Below, piece after piece: positions 11,864 to 22,500 of a DNA stretch of 64,000 nt. Origin of the DNA: Schizochytrium sp. TIO01 (lineage: Eukaryota > Sar > Bigyra > Thraustochytrida > Thraustochytriidae); the NCBI GenBank assembly GCA_004764695.1, contig SMSO01000025.1, positions 2,465,102 to 2,529,101 of the forward strand, in the 5' to 3' direction. The notes beneath the pieces are model-generated. The model was not told where the DNA came from and searched no databases. It saw only the letters and a program-made list of their open reading frames with translations. Both the position numbers and the translations under genes were made by a program. Numbering within the stretch: the first letter of the stretch is position 1; every line of letters starts with the position of its first letter.

Positions 11864-13396
11864 ATGGCAAATGCTACCTTAAACGCAGAGGACATTGCCT
11901 ACCTTCAGACCCGCGTAGTGGAGTTGCAAGCCTCTATGGATGAATTATGGCTCATTACCAGCGGTATCGAAATTCTTGGCCTTCAGCTTGGTTTTGCAAT
12001 GCTCGAGACAGGTGTAGCACGTGCGAAGAACACTAAGGCCATTCTGATGAAGAATGTTTGCGATTTCACCTTTGGTCTCTGGATGTGGTACCTGACTGGA
12101 TTTGGCATCTTTCGAGGCGACAACGCATTTGCTTCGGGCTACCCTTATACAGGCTTCTTGTTGCGTGACGATGCCGAATATGCTCTCTTCATTCAGTCCT
12201 TTGGTTTTGCAATTACCGGCACGACAATTATGTCAGGTGCTGTTTTGTCAAGAATGAAGTTTGAATGGTATATGGTGATCTCGCTTCTCTTTGTGGGATT
12301 TATCTACCCTGTCTCTGCTCACTGGGCATGGGCTGATACTGGTTTTCTCAAGGTTCATTTTGACTTTAAGGATTTCGCAGGCTCTGGTGTTGTGCACATG
12401 ATTGGTGGTATTTATGGTTTGGTCGGTGCATGGGTTTGTGGTCCTCGTGTTGGTCGTTTTGTGCAGCAGGGTTTTGATACCAAAATGGTACCACGCCCTC
12501 TTCCTGGCCATTCAAGCACTCTCCAGGTCATGGGTGTTTTCTTGCTCACAGTGAGTTGGATGTTCTTCAATTCGGGTTCGTCTGGCGGTACCGATCCTAC
12601 TCAAATTCGAAGTGCTAGTCGTGCACTTGCTAATTCATGCCTCTCCCTCGCTACCTCCTGTACCGTATGCGTAGTTGTAATGTACATTAAAGACCGCACG
12701 CACCACCTCACCGAGGCATCAAATGGCGTTCTTGCAGGTCTTGTGGCAATTACTGGTCCATGTGGTTACGTTGACCCGTGGGGAGCTTGCATTATCGGCA
12801 TTGGATCCGGACTGATTTACATGATGACAAGTCACATCATGCTGCACCGTTTGAAGATTGATGATCCTGTCGATGCATTTGCTGTTCACGGCGCGTGTGG
12901 TGCATTTGGTATTCTTTCGATCGGCTTTCTTGATTACGAGGAGGGACTGTTCACAAGCGGAGAAATTCACCTTGTCTACGGCCAGTTCATTGGCTTCGGC
13001 TGCATGGTTGCCTGGGCTCTTGCTTCGGCTCTTCTATTCTTTGTAGTGCTTAACCGACTCTTTGGTGTTGCTCTCGACGAAGATGATCAGCTTCTCGGTC
13101 TTGATGTCAAGTACCACGAAGGATATGCATACCCTGAATTCTCTGCCCAGGACGTCATGGAATACAACCGTACTCGTGACGCGGCAACCCGCAAGATGCG
13201 AATTGGTCGCAATCATGGATCAGAGTCTTGGGCGGCTAGCGAAGCCTCAATGCACTCGGCTTCTGGCGGCAATGAGCTCAGCTTTCGTTCCGGGAGCTCA
13301 GAAAACATGCGCAAACGCAATGACTCTGAGGAGCACATCGCTCCTCCGCGCAAACCACAGCGCTCTACCAGGGATGATGAAGAAGAATACGTCTAA
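11864..13396 (+). CDS. Ammonium transporter, Amt/AMT1 family
   Basis: A 510-residue membrane channel that conducts ammonium/ammonia across the plasma membrane. The ATG at 11864 sits in a strong caccATGg context. The open frame extends 15 bases further upstream only to a GTG, so the ATG is the start. Hydrophobic segments recur through about residue 395, as in the 11-helix Amt fold. The twin pore histidines are visible as H178 (GSGVVHMIGG) and H342 (DAFAVHGACG). The conserved FETGVARAKN-like segment reads MLETGVARAKN, and FNPGS is changed to FNSGS. After the last helix comes the usual LGLDVKYHEGYAYPEF cytosolic switch region, then a hydrophilic Ser/Arg/Glu-rich tail of about 75 residues that may be regulatory. 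No intron. Confidence 0.95.
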   Translation: MANATLNAEDIAYLQTRVVELQASMDELWLITSGIEILGLQLGFAMLETGVARAKNTKAILMKNVCDFTFGLWMWYLTGFGIFRGDNAFASGYPYTGFLLRDDAEYALFIQSFGFAITGTTIMSGAVLSRMKFEWYMVISLLFVGFIYPVSAHWAWADTGFLKVHFDFKDFAGSGVVHMIGGIYGLVGAWVCGPRVGRFVQQGFDTKMVPRPLPGHSSTLQVMGVFLLTVSWMFFNSGSSGGTDPTQIRSASRALANSCLSLATSCTVCVVVMYIKDRTHHLTEASNGVLAGLVAITGPCGYVDPWGACIIGIGSGLIYMMTSHIMLHRLKIDDPVDAFAVHGACGAFGILSIGFLDYEEGLFTSGEIHLVYGQFIGFGCMVAWALASALLFFVVLNRLFGVALDEDDQLLGLDVKYHEGYAYPEFSAQDVMEYNRTRDAATRKMRIGRNHGSESWAASEASMHSASGGNELSFRSGSSENMRKRNDSEEHIAPPRKPQRSTRDDEEEYV

Positions 13397-14966
13397 GCAA
13401 ATTGTGCAAAGTCGTGAACTTCCCTTCCCTCAAATTATCAAAAGCTTCCACCCTCTTCATACGATTTCTAATTTTTGGTTTCCAAAGAGCCTAGTATGCT
13501 ATAATTTGAGCCAAGGTGAAGATTTCTACACCGCCCTAGTCCTTGTTATGGACCGATATATGCTGTCTCTTTCTCCTCGCTTTGACTTTAGCTGTGACTT
13601 TTCTTTTATTTTGTGACTCTGGGGTTCATCAAGTTCGTCGTTTCCGCCCATGCTATACTCGCTGGTTTTGACCTAGCTTACATAAACCTAGCTCCTGCTC
13701 GTCTGTCTAGTTGTGTCAGCTGTGTCAAACCATTCCGTGTTTGTTTACCTTGCCACGTTTGCGTGTGACCCCAGGGGTTTCCATCAAAGAAGTGCTTAGC
13801 AGACTCTTAGGCAGGGAGGGGGGAATCATGGCGCTTAATAGGCTTCAGAAGACCTTTTTGCCCATACCCTGTTGTAACACTTCTCTCTATGTGTCTCTTT
13901 CTTCTGTTATACCCACCTTTATTTTTTTACTTGTTGTCTACAAATTTGTACAGACGAAAATTTTGTCTTACTACTTCTACTACTTCTTCAACCCCCTTTC
14001 TAAATTTCATAAGTGAATTCAAAAATACTAATTTTTGACGCTAGATAAGCGAGTATTATGCCAACATATTGAGTAGTTCACCTACAACTTCTAAATACCT
14101 CCAGCAGATTGAATTGATTTTCCTGCCAGTCCTTCCTTGCATTGCGCTGCACCTTCTTTGAATGAGATAACTGTGTCTAATTAAGACCTTCCAGGGAGGG
14201 TATTCCAATCTGAATAAGACAACTCAAATGCAAAGGCGCGGGAATAGGACAAGATTTGTAAAGAAGAATAACAATAACATGTTTGAACGTAATAATGGGT
14301 TTACATACTCAATAGCCATAGCCGTACTGCTACAAGTTGTGGGCCGCTAAGCAGAATTCTAATAAGAGCCAAAAGCAATGTGAAGGAAAGAAAGGGTGAT
14401 AAGGCGATAAGACATGTGCATGATTATATATCTGCATGTAGTATGAAAGGCATGGTATCTTCGTGAAATGCTTCCACTAGAAGGATGCGCAAGCAAATAA
14501 GACTATGCAACCTGTCATTGAATGCACGATCACGCTATAAATCAAATATAATCTCGGTGTCTAATGTCCTAATAAAATTTCGTTTTTCACGAATTCAGTT
14601 GAACTCAAATATATCAACAGTGAAGAAGACCTTGGTGCTTTATGTTCATCTTCCACAAGTCCCTCTGGACGTCGCAAGGCGCAAGTCCACAGGAGAAATA
14701 AGATAAAGCATCTAGACAAGAAGAAATGGAGAGCAGTTTGTATGGCAAGAGGTGGTTGAGGTTAATGACGAGCCAAAGCGAAGAGAAAAGTGGAGTCGGA
14801 GTCCACTGGTGTAGACACGGGACGATGTGTAATTCACTCGTGCTAAAGACCGCATCGAGTTAAACCAAAATATATTTCTCGCAGTCAGAGATGTGTTTCA
14901 TGACTTTATGTAAAAAGCTTCGCTCCTTCGTTCGCACATATCACCTGCCTTCACTCACGCCTACGC
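13397..14966. other. Convergent intergenic region between the transporter and DOHH
   Basis: About 1.57 kb between two converging genes. The first part is pyrimidine-rich 3' flank of the transporter and the rest is AT-rich. The open frames here are short and unlike any known protein. It probably holds both 3' UTRs; nothing else is supported. Confidence 0.5.
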
Positions 14967-15971
14967 CTATGCTTCTGCCTCTTCCTCTTCCTCCTTGGCT
15001 CCCTCTGCAAACTTAGTCCAGTAATCAATTGAGTCCAATGCAGTCTCGCACGACTCCGAAACTAAAGGCTCGGGATCATTGAGGTACTCCTTGAGCAGAG
15101 CAATACATTCTGGTGTGCCCACAGCACCAAGCGCCTCCGCAGCCTCGTGCCTGACCATGCCATGCTCGTTCTCATCACGAAGAGCCTCCTCAAGCTCCCT
15201 CACAGCAGGCGCAGCCGCCTCCTCGAGCTGGCCGAGAACATATGCCACCTCATGTCTGAACAGCGCACTGTCATCCTTAAGACCTTTGGCGAGCTCAACG
15301 ACAGCCTCTTCTGTGCCCTTTGCCGCCAGATTCCGCAGTGAGAACATGGCCTGGTACCTTCTGAAAAGCTGTAAGTCCGCATTCATAAGAACAGCGCCAA
15401 GATTAGCAACGCTCTGGTCTTGAACCTCGTCCTTGAGTGCCGCCGGGGCAGGGTCCACAGACTCAAAGAGACTTGCCTCGGCCTGAGCAAGAACATCGCC
15501 GTTTCCTTCCCCATTCTTGCCAGAGGCCTGTTCAGGGTGATCTGCCAACCAGCGGAGCCTGCGCACCGCAATAGCGCAGGTCTCAGAGACCTCGGGGCGC
15601 TCGTCATCACAAAACTTCTCAAGAACAGCCAATGATGAAGGGTCGGCGATGGCGCCAAGCGCCTCGGCGGCTTCGTGGCGTACAACAGGGCAGTCTTCAG
15701 CATCCTCGAGGACACGAGTCAGGGTGGGCACGGAGGATGTGAGCTGCATCTGGCCCAAAACGTAGGCAAGCTCATGACGCAGAAGAGAGCTATCGGCTTT
15801 GTGCTCCAGAGCGCGGCACAGCACCTCGCGAGCAGCATCGGAACCGTCTGTGCGAAGGTGGAACACGGCACGCATGCGATCACCCATGCGGCCAGACTCA
15901 CCGCGCAGACCCTCCAGAGCGGCAGCCCACTCAGAGATCGATGTGGAATCGGACGCAGTGGTAGCAGACAT
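14967..15971 (-). CDS. DOHH: Deoxyhypusine hydroxylase
   Basis: A 334-residue HEAT-repeat di-iron enzyme. It hydroxylates deoxyhypusine on translation factor eIF5A to give hypusine in the cytosol. The protein is two symmetric halves of HEAT repeats joined by an acidic linker (about residues 140-190). All four metal-binding His-Glu pairs are present: H66-E67 (LRHELAYVLG), H99-E100 (VRHEAAEALG), H240-E241 (FRHEVAYVLG) and H275-E276 (VRHEAAEALG). Their pattern repeats between halves exactly as in the family, and the length is close to the usual 300-340. The C-terminus is acidic (EEEEEAEA). Single exon. It is transcribed divergently from ALA dehydratase across a 1.9 kb gap. Confidence 0.95.
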   Translation of the reverse strand: MSATTASDSTSISEWAAALEGLRGESGRMGDRMRAVFHLRTDGSDAAREVLCRALEHKADSSLLRHELAYVLGQMQLTSSVPTLTRVLEDAEDCPVVRHEAAEALGAIADPSSLAVLEKFCDDERPEVSETCAIAVRRLRWLADHPEQASGKNGEGNGDVLAQAEASLFESVDPAPAALKDEVQDQSVANLGAVLMNADLQLFRRYQAMFSLRNLAAKGTEEAVVELAKGLKDDSALFRHEVAYVLGQLEEAAAPAVRELEEALRDENEHGMVRHEAAEALGAVGTPECIALLKEYLNDPEPLVSESCETALDSIDYWTKFAEGAKEEEEEAEA

Positions 15972-17843
15972 GGCGGTGATATGGGAGGTAATACCGATAG
16001 TTCGACGTGGGCAGTTCGGGAATTGGCCAAAGAGTGATTGATTAATTGATGAATTCCTCGAGCTCCAATTCCACCCAATTCGACGCCCTTCGCCAAATAG
16101 TACACTCTCTTTAACCTACTTACAGGAAACGCACAAAATAGAACAAACTTGACTTACGCCATACGTTCATTGTTCTGCTACACTATAGACCTTTCCGCTC
16201 CCATACTACACATCTGTTACTGGTGATCCAAAAGTTCCCAATGTTCTGTCCGTACTTCGTCAAGACTGTAAATAGCGTTTGCTACGATAACGTGTTTGTA
16301 GTAGAAGGGATTTATATAGAAAAGTATAGTTTGGGCACAAGTAGGTTATAGTCATGCAAGTAGGTTATAGGGATACATGTAGGTTATAAGGGCGAGGGAT
16401 TGATTGGGTGGTGGGAGGATGACTTCTTGAGCAAGAAGCGTGCAGGAGCGTGCAAGTGATCACTAACTGCTGGGAGTGCGAGACGAATTGAAAGCATTGG
16501 TAGATTCGTTGAAGAAAATCTTATCTTAACTTCAGTTGTCGTGATTGTTGCTCTTGCTTGCTCCAATCCTTCAGACGGCTAGGTGTTGTGGTAACCTGAG
16601 TTATATGTATCTAAGTACGGTATAGTAGTAGAGGTTGACTATTATTTTCGCCGTTTGCATTCTTGAGGAATAATAGTTGCAATTTTCGTATGAGCAAATT
16701 GAATAGATTTCAGCTGATGAGGAAATAGAGGCAGAACCTGAGTAAACATTTGAAGCGAAGCATGATCTTGGTAGCTAATTTCTATAATATGATTCGCAAT
16801 ACCTAATCTAAAACGAAGGGAATTAGTGGTAGTGACAGTCGTAAAGCATAAGTGACCTTTAAGCTCCCAACTCTTCTTTTGGAAACTTAGCCCTAGGATA
16901 TGAGTCAGCAATCTAAGTATCCTTTAGCATACCTACTTTCTACGAATCATTTTCTCGTGTGGACAAAAACGTGGCGGCCAACTCTAAACATGATTTGAAA
17001 TGAAATCTTCAAATGCGAAGCATGCCTAGGACAAATTAAGAAAGTCTTCAGTGACTATTCCTTAACTTAACCATTTTGCTCGATTGGACTGGGCAGACTT
17101 CAATATTATGCTGTTCGAAATATGTGTTGGACTTTGCTTATACCTTTCAAAGACAGCTATTTTTATCTCAAGTTGCACATAAGCTCATCAAAACTTCTCT
17201 GATTCTAATTAATCGCAAATGCTTTTATCATTGATCAAGCTGACTGTTTACTTGCAATTCAATACTGCACATACAAGGTTGCATAGTCTTCTACTTTCTT
17301 CTAACTCTACCACCTTGTTATACCTAGATAGTCCTTAGTCGTTCGTCATGTATAGGCCCATCGTATGGTGTTTTGTGGCTGTGTCCCCTGTTCCTTTCCA
17401 CAATAAAGCAACTAGCTAAGAAGTATGAATGTAACAAGGAGTCTTGCTGCAATGATGATCGGATTATTTCTCACTGCAAGTGGCTTTGGGCATTAATTTG
17501 ACATGATTATACAGCTAGATGTCAAATACAACAATTGATAGTAAAATTTGCTGTGCTGAAAGCGCAAGCGCTGCACACCCTGGACTTGCTATTCTGTAGC
17601 ATACTATTATCCCAATCCCTAAAAGGAAAAGATCATTTCCTAACAAAAAGTCATATTACATTGAGCTATGAAGAAGATCAATCGCGAAGAAATGCAATCG
17701 TGAATCGGACAGAGCTACAGCCTCTGGACGTGGGTTGCATTGTGACCGTTGGCTCACCTCACCACATACTTTCCAATCAATCTGCGACTGGATCACTCTT
17801 TGTCGGCTGCTTCGTTTGGGCTTCGTAAACTGTAAAGATCAAG
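15972..17843. other. Divergent intergenic region between DOHH and ALA dehydratase
   Basis: About 1.87 kb that must contain both promoters. A 19-bp tandem repeat lies at 16341-16396. A minus-strand open frame at 16642-16911 (89 codons, ending in ECKRRK) is AT-rich, matches nothing I know and is probably chance. No clear TATA box was seen near either start codon. Confidence 0.45.
16341..16396. repeat. 19-bp tandem repeat, three units
   Basis: GTAGGTTATA begins at 16341, 16360 and 16379, exactly 19 bp apart, with the remaining 9 bases of each unit diverged. The array is 370-425 bp upstream of the DOHH start codon, in its promoter-side DNA. Confidence 0.85.
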
Positions 17844-18884
17844 ATGGATTCGTCCTCCGCAAGACGCGAGGTTGGTGCAGGTCGTGCTTCAGGCCTCCAT
17901 GCGTCCCTGCACTCTGCGGTTTCTCGAGAGTGGTCTGAGCCGCACTTGCATGCCTCCCAGCTTATCTACCCTCTTTTCGTGACACTTGAGCAGGACGATA
18001 AGGATATCCCTGGATTTTCACCTAACAAGCAATGGGGTATCGGCAGCGACGAGTCCAAGCCATACGCTTCGCTTATGGCTCATTTGCAAGAGCTCTGCGA
18101 GAAGGGGCTTCGTGCAATCATGCTCTTTGGCGTCGTCAAGGAAAAGGACCCTGAAGGATCTATGGCAGCTCACAACGAGACACCTGTCATTCGCTGCACC
18201 AAGGCTGTACGAGCTGCGCTCCCTGAGGTCTTGGTCATGTGTGATGTATGTCTTTGCGAATACACAAGCCACGGCCACTGTGGAGTTCTTCGTGATATTG
18301 AGCATGACCATGAAGAGACAATTGACAATGAGACCACCATTGAAATCCTTGCAGACGTGGCTCTTGCGTATGCTCAGGCCGGTGCTGAGTATGTGTGCCC
18401 CAGCGACATGATGGATGGTCGCATTCACACTATCCGCGAAAAGCTTGACAAGAATGGATTCCGCCATGTTGGCATTATGGCCTACACCAGCAAAAAGGCA
18501 TCTACCATGTATGCTCCGTTCCGTGATGCTGTGGACTCCACCTTCAAGGGCCACCGCAAGCGGTACCAGCAGCCGATTGGATCTACACTTCATGCTCGCC
18601 AGGCTCTGGCTCGCGACGAGGCTGAAGGCGCATCGGCTGTAATTGTCAAGCCATCTCTCTTCTACGGTGATATTATCAAGGAGTTTTCCCAGCGCTCCCT
18701 TCTGCCTATTGCTTGCTACGTTGTTTCTGGTGAGTACGTCATGCTTCAAGATTATGCCAAGCGCTCTGGAGATCTTGAGACTGTTCTCAAGGAGTCCCAT
18801 GTTGGTCTTGTGCGTGCCGGTGCATCTATTCTTATTACCTACTACACCCCTCATCTCCTTGAGTACCTCCCCAAGTGGAGGTAA
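17844..18884 (+). CDS. Delta-aminolevulinic acid dehydratase (porphobilinogen synthase)
   Basis: A 346-residue enzyme that condenses two 5-aminolevulinate molecules into porphobilinogen in the heme pathway (HemB/ALAD). The zinc site is the cysteine type of animals, fungi and many bacteria: C136 and C138 in VMCDVCLCEY, and C146 in TSHGHCG. Plant plastid enzymes have aspartates there. The two active-site lysines are K217 (AYTSKKAS) and the Schiff-base lysine K269 (AVIVKPSLFY). The SDMMDGRI motif is intact. The start ATG (context caagATGg) gives a short N-terminus with no obvious plastid or mitochondrial leader, so a cytosolic enzyme is expected. Single exon, with length close to the 330-340 norm. 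Confidence 0.96.
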   Translation: MDSSSARREVGAGRASGLHASLHSAVSREWSEPHLHASQLIYPLFVTLEQDDKDIPGFSPNKQWGIGSDESKPYASLMAHLQELCEKGLRAIMLFGVVKEKDPEGSMAAHNETPVIRCTKAVRAALPEVLVMCDVCLCEYTSHGHCGVLRDIEHDHEETIDNETTIEILADVALAYAQAGAEYVCPSDMMDGRIHTIREKLDKNGFRHVGIMAYTSKKASTMYAPFRDAVDSTFKGHRKRYQQPIGSTLHARQALARDEAEGASAVIVKPSLFYGDIIKEFSQRSLLPIACYVVSGEYVMLQDYAKRSGDLETVLKESHVGLVRAGASILITYYTPHLLEYLPKWR

Positions 18885-19585
18885 GCGAATAGTATTCGAT
18901 TTCACCCATACATCAACCTACACTCTATTGAGCTTGCACATTCCCTTCTCCAGGTTACCTCCCCCAAAAAATTATATATCGTCCAATTATAACACCAATT
19001 ATATTTTCTTTTACGTTGTCCTTTGTATTCCTAATTTTATCTCTTGCATCTAGTAATAAAACTCGAACAAAAATAATTGTTCATGTCAGAAATCACACCG
19101 CAGATTGTTATATTAAGGGTCAAGCACATAGCCTGCAAGTATTCAGGAGTTAACCGCACGAAAATTCGGAAATTTAAATTCAACAAATCGTTTTAATTAA
19201 GTTTTACATCATTTTAAACAAAAATATAGTAGGTTAAGTAAAAGACGAAGAAGTAATGGAAGCGAAGTAGTAGATCTTTCCCCAGACCATTAGGTAAACA
19301 AACTGGAAATGTAAGTGTAAAGGTAGAGGTAAGGTGTATAAGAAATAACAGTACAGCTTTCACAAAGTTTCTCTTTGACAGCAGATTTCACGATGCTATT
19401 GGAGATTCTCTAGTTGTCAAATTATGTATATACTACAAATATGCATGAATTTGCAAATTTGTACACTTTCGAATAACAAGTTCATGAATAACAAGTTCAT
19501 GTTCTTCATATGAAAAACAAAGAGAGGAAGCAGACAATATATCGGCTTCTAAAACAAAAATAAGATGCATTGAAGCTAAAGGTGA
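18885..19585. other. Convergent intergenic region between ALA dehydratase and CAMTA
   Basis: About 700 bp of AT-rich sequence taking both 3' UTRs. It holds one exact 15-bp duplication at 19471-19500. Nothing coding is seen. Confidence 0.5.
19471..19500. repeat. Exact 15-bp tandem duplication
   Basis: GAATAACAAGTTCAT occurs twice head to tail, at 19471-19485 and 19486-19500, downstream of the CAMTA stop codon. Confidence 0.9.
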
Positions 19586-22500
19586 TCAATGGGTTGAGCC
19601 ATCTAAATCATCTAGTTCAAGATCATCGACTGCGTCTGCAGTAAAGTCCACATTCAGCATTCCATCATCGTCATCGTCATCGTTACCACCACCATTACTA
19701 GCATGCATCATCGTAAATCCAGGACTTAAATGCTCATTGTGCAATATTGGATCCATCACTGAGTCATGCAGAGGAATGCTTGGTGGTAAGTCCTCATCAG
19801 CTCTCGAGCCTGCTTGGTGAATTCGACGACGGTGCTCACGGATTGAACGCTGGATAACAAGTGTAGCGCTAAGCTGGCGCCTCCACGCATGAAAATTTTT
19901 ACGCGCAAGAAGGCAACGGGTTGCTGCTTGAACTTGAATGACTTCTTGACGCGCTTGCTTGTACTCCCTCCGGGCGAGGAAGCCCTTTCCCACAGCCTGC
20001 ACCTTCGTAGCCTTTTCCTCTAGATCAGCATCCCGGAGCTGGACTTTTTTGTCTCGAAAACCTTTCGCTTCGGTTTGCATTTTCCTAGAGGCAAGCACAC
20101 TCCGTCGCAATAGCCAGCGCCGAATATTTGTTTGAATTACGCGCGCCTCGCTTTCAAGTTCATGACGCTCTTCATCGTTCAAATTAGAAATAACGGCCAC
20201 AAGATTAGGACCATTTTCAGTCACAATCTTTTTCACTTTGGCGTCATTCCTTTCCTCTGTTGTCCCTAAAATTGGGTCCCGCGGAGGAGGGGAGCTCAAT
20301 AAATCTGACATATCATTTGCAGATGCATGCAGAGATGAGACGGAGGAAGAGGAAGCGGCAACATGATCGTGACCAGCGAAAGAGCTAGTCCTGGAGTGTC
20401 CAGGTGTAGATAAGGATGCACCTGGACTGCCATTCACAGCACTTGATACTGAAGTTCCATCCGTCTCTCGGACACCAAGAGAAAGTGCACAACGGTCTTT
20501 CAAACTCATTGATGCTAGCGCTTTCCGTAGCATTTTCTGCTGTTTGTCTTCCAATGACTCCTTGGGTTTAGCCTCCGTGTCCATCAAATCACCTGAAAGC
20601 GAGTCGACCGATGTCCCATTGTGCAGCGCTATAGAGGCAACAGATATACTTGAAGCCACTGATCTTACAGAAGAAGTAGACGCAGATGTATGTGCCGCTC
20701 CAGTTGACTGAAAGCTTTCGTAGACCTGATTATCATCTTCAGGACGCAGAATCTCTACAAGTTCCGGTAGCTCGTGAGCCTCTGCCAGTTGTGCTGCAGT
20801 GTTGCCATCAGCATCTCGCAGCAATGGATTCGCGCCCGCTGCCAACAGCTCTCCTGCCATGCCAATCTCTGCCACCTCGGCTGCCAAATGCAACGGGGTA
20901 TCACCTGTAGATGTTGTTTTGTTTGGATCAGCGCCATGGTTTAAGAGAAGACTCACGAGCTTTGCATGGTGGAAGGCTACCGCATAATGGAGTAAATTGA
21001 ATCCAGAGTCATCCAAAGCATCAAGTTCCCCAAGCAAGTCATGTTCCTCCTTGCAGAGATCAACCAAGACCTTGGCTACCCGCTCTAGTAAGGATTCGGA
21101 GAGCTCAGTAAGCTCCTCGTCATTCAGCTGATCCATGTCCCGATCATCATCGATGTCCTCTGCTGTTCCGGGGACAGCGCCAGGTACTGGGGATGGCAGG
21201 CGACGACTTCGCTTGCGTTTGAGAAAACGACGAGGATCAGAGTTTTGAGAGTTCGGTGTCCCAATCGGGCTTACTCCAAACCGAGGCCGGAGCCCGTGTA
21301 CCACAAGTGGGGCAAGCGCAGCCTCGGCGCTTTTCGGACGAAGGCGGGGGTCTTCCTGCGATCGTGGCACATCAGCTCGAACTGAAGATATCATCGAGGT
21401 ATCCGACAATGAAAAGTGCACGATGGCACCTGCGGAAGAAAGAGACTCGCAAAGATCAATCTTTGTGCGGTTAATCATGACCTCCAAGCTGGCGTGAGTA
21501 TTACGAGGCATCACAGGGGTCTCACAACGAATAACACCATTTGCGAGCATTGTGCCTTTCACAACATGTGTTTTAGCAAAAACTACATCAATATTTTCCA
21601 CTCCAACAGATAGAGACGATTTTGTAAATGGCTCACCCCCAATTTTTGAAAGAGAAATTAGCATTCGGGTTCCTCCGTTAATACAAGCAACGTTAGGTGC
21701 AAAGTCCTCAATCTCCAAAGTGTTTAAATCCACCAAAGTGACGAGCTCTGGAGAACGTGGATAAGCACTATTTGTTGGGCTTGTGACATAGAGGCTGTCC
21801 AGAAAGTTCATGTTCGGGTCAGGCAGTAAGGCTGGGTTCATATCAATATCATGCAAAAATGCGTGCATTTCAACGTCATCGTCGCGCGTTTGTGCGGCGC
21901 TTTCAGCCTCTGATAGAGGCCTGAATTCTGGGGTGGGAGCAACTTTTGCTTGAACTTGCATTTGGACCTGCTGGCTACCAGACTGAGTACTTCCTTGAGT
22001 CGAGTTGCTTCGATTTGAGTTCTTGCGTAGGAGCCCGCTTTGACCCTCTACAGAGGAAGAGTTTCTGTTGGGGGCGGCATTCTCCATTTTGACGCGAGGC
22101 TCCCTGAAGGCAACTTGAGTGCTCCCAGATTTCGCTAAGCTTCGGTTTGCAGATGATGCAGATGACTTCTCTGATACCGATTCGGCAGTATCCGTACCAT
22201 CCGCAGCAGCGGCAGCCTCAGCAGCGGCGACGGCGACAGAATGAGCAGGAGAAGTAGAAGCAGATGCGGTTGTCGAAGAGTCTGCAGGTAATTGCGAACT
22301 AGCTTTGTTCATAGTGGAGGGTGGACTTGGAAGTAAGCGCGGACCTCCTCCTGAGGTTGGGATTGAAGGAGGCACAGGCAATGTTGTGACAGAACTTGAA
22401 GTTTTGCTATTAGAAGCAGAGGCCTTGGCTGAAGATGAAGCCCCTGCTGGTTTCGCTGTTACTGACGAGGTTCTGGATGGTTTGGCAGAATTCAAGCTAC

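Noticed and set aside
18018-18905. 295-codon minus-strand frame opposite ALA dehydratase
   Set aside because: Antisense shadow of the enzyme gene; its translation shows no domain.
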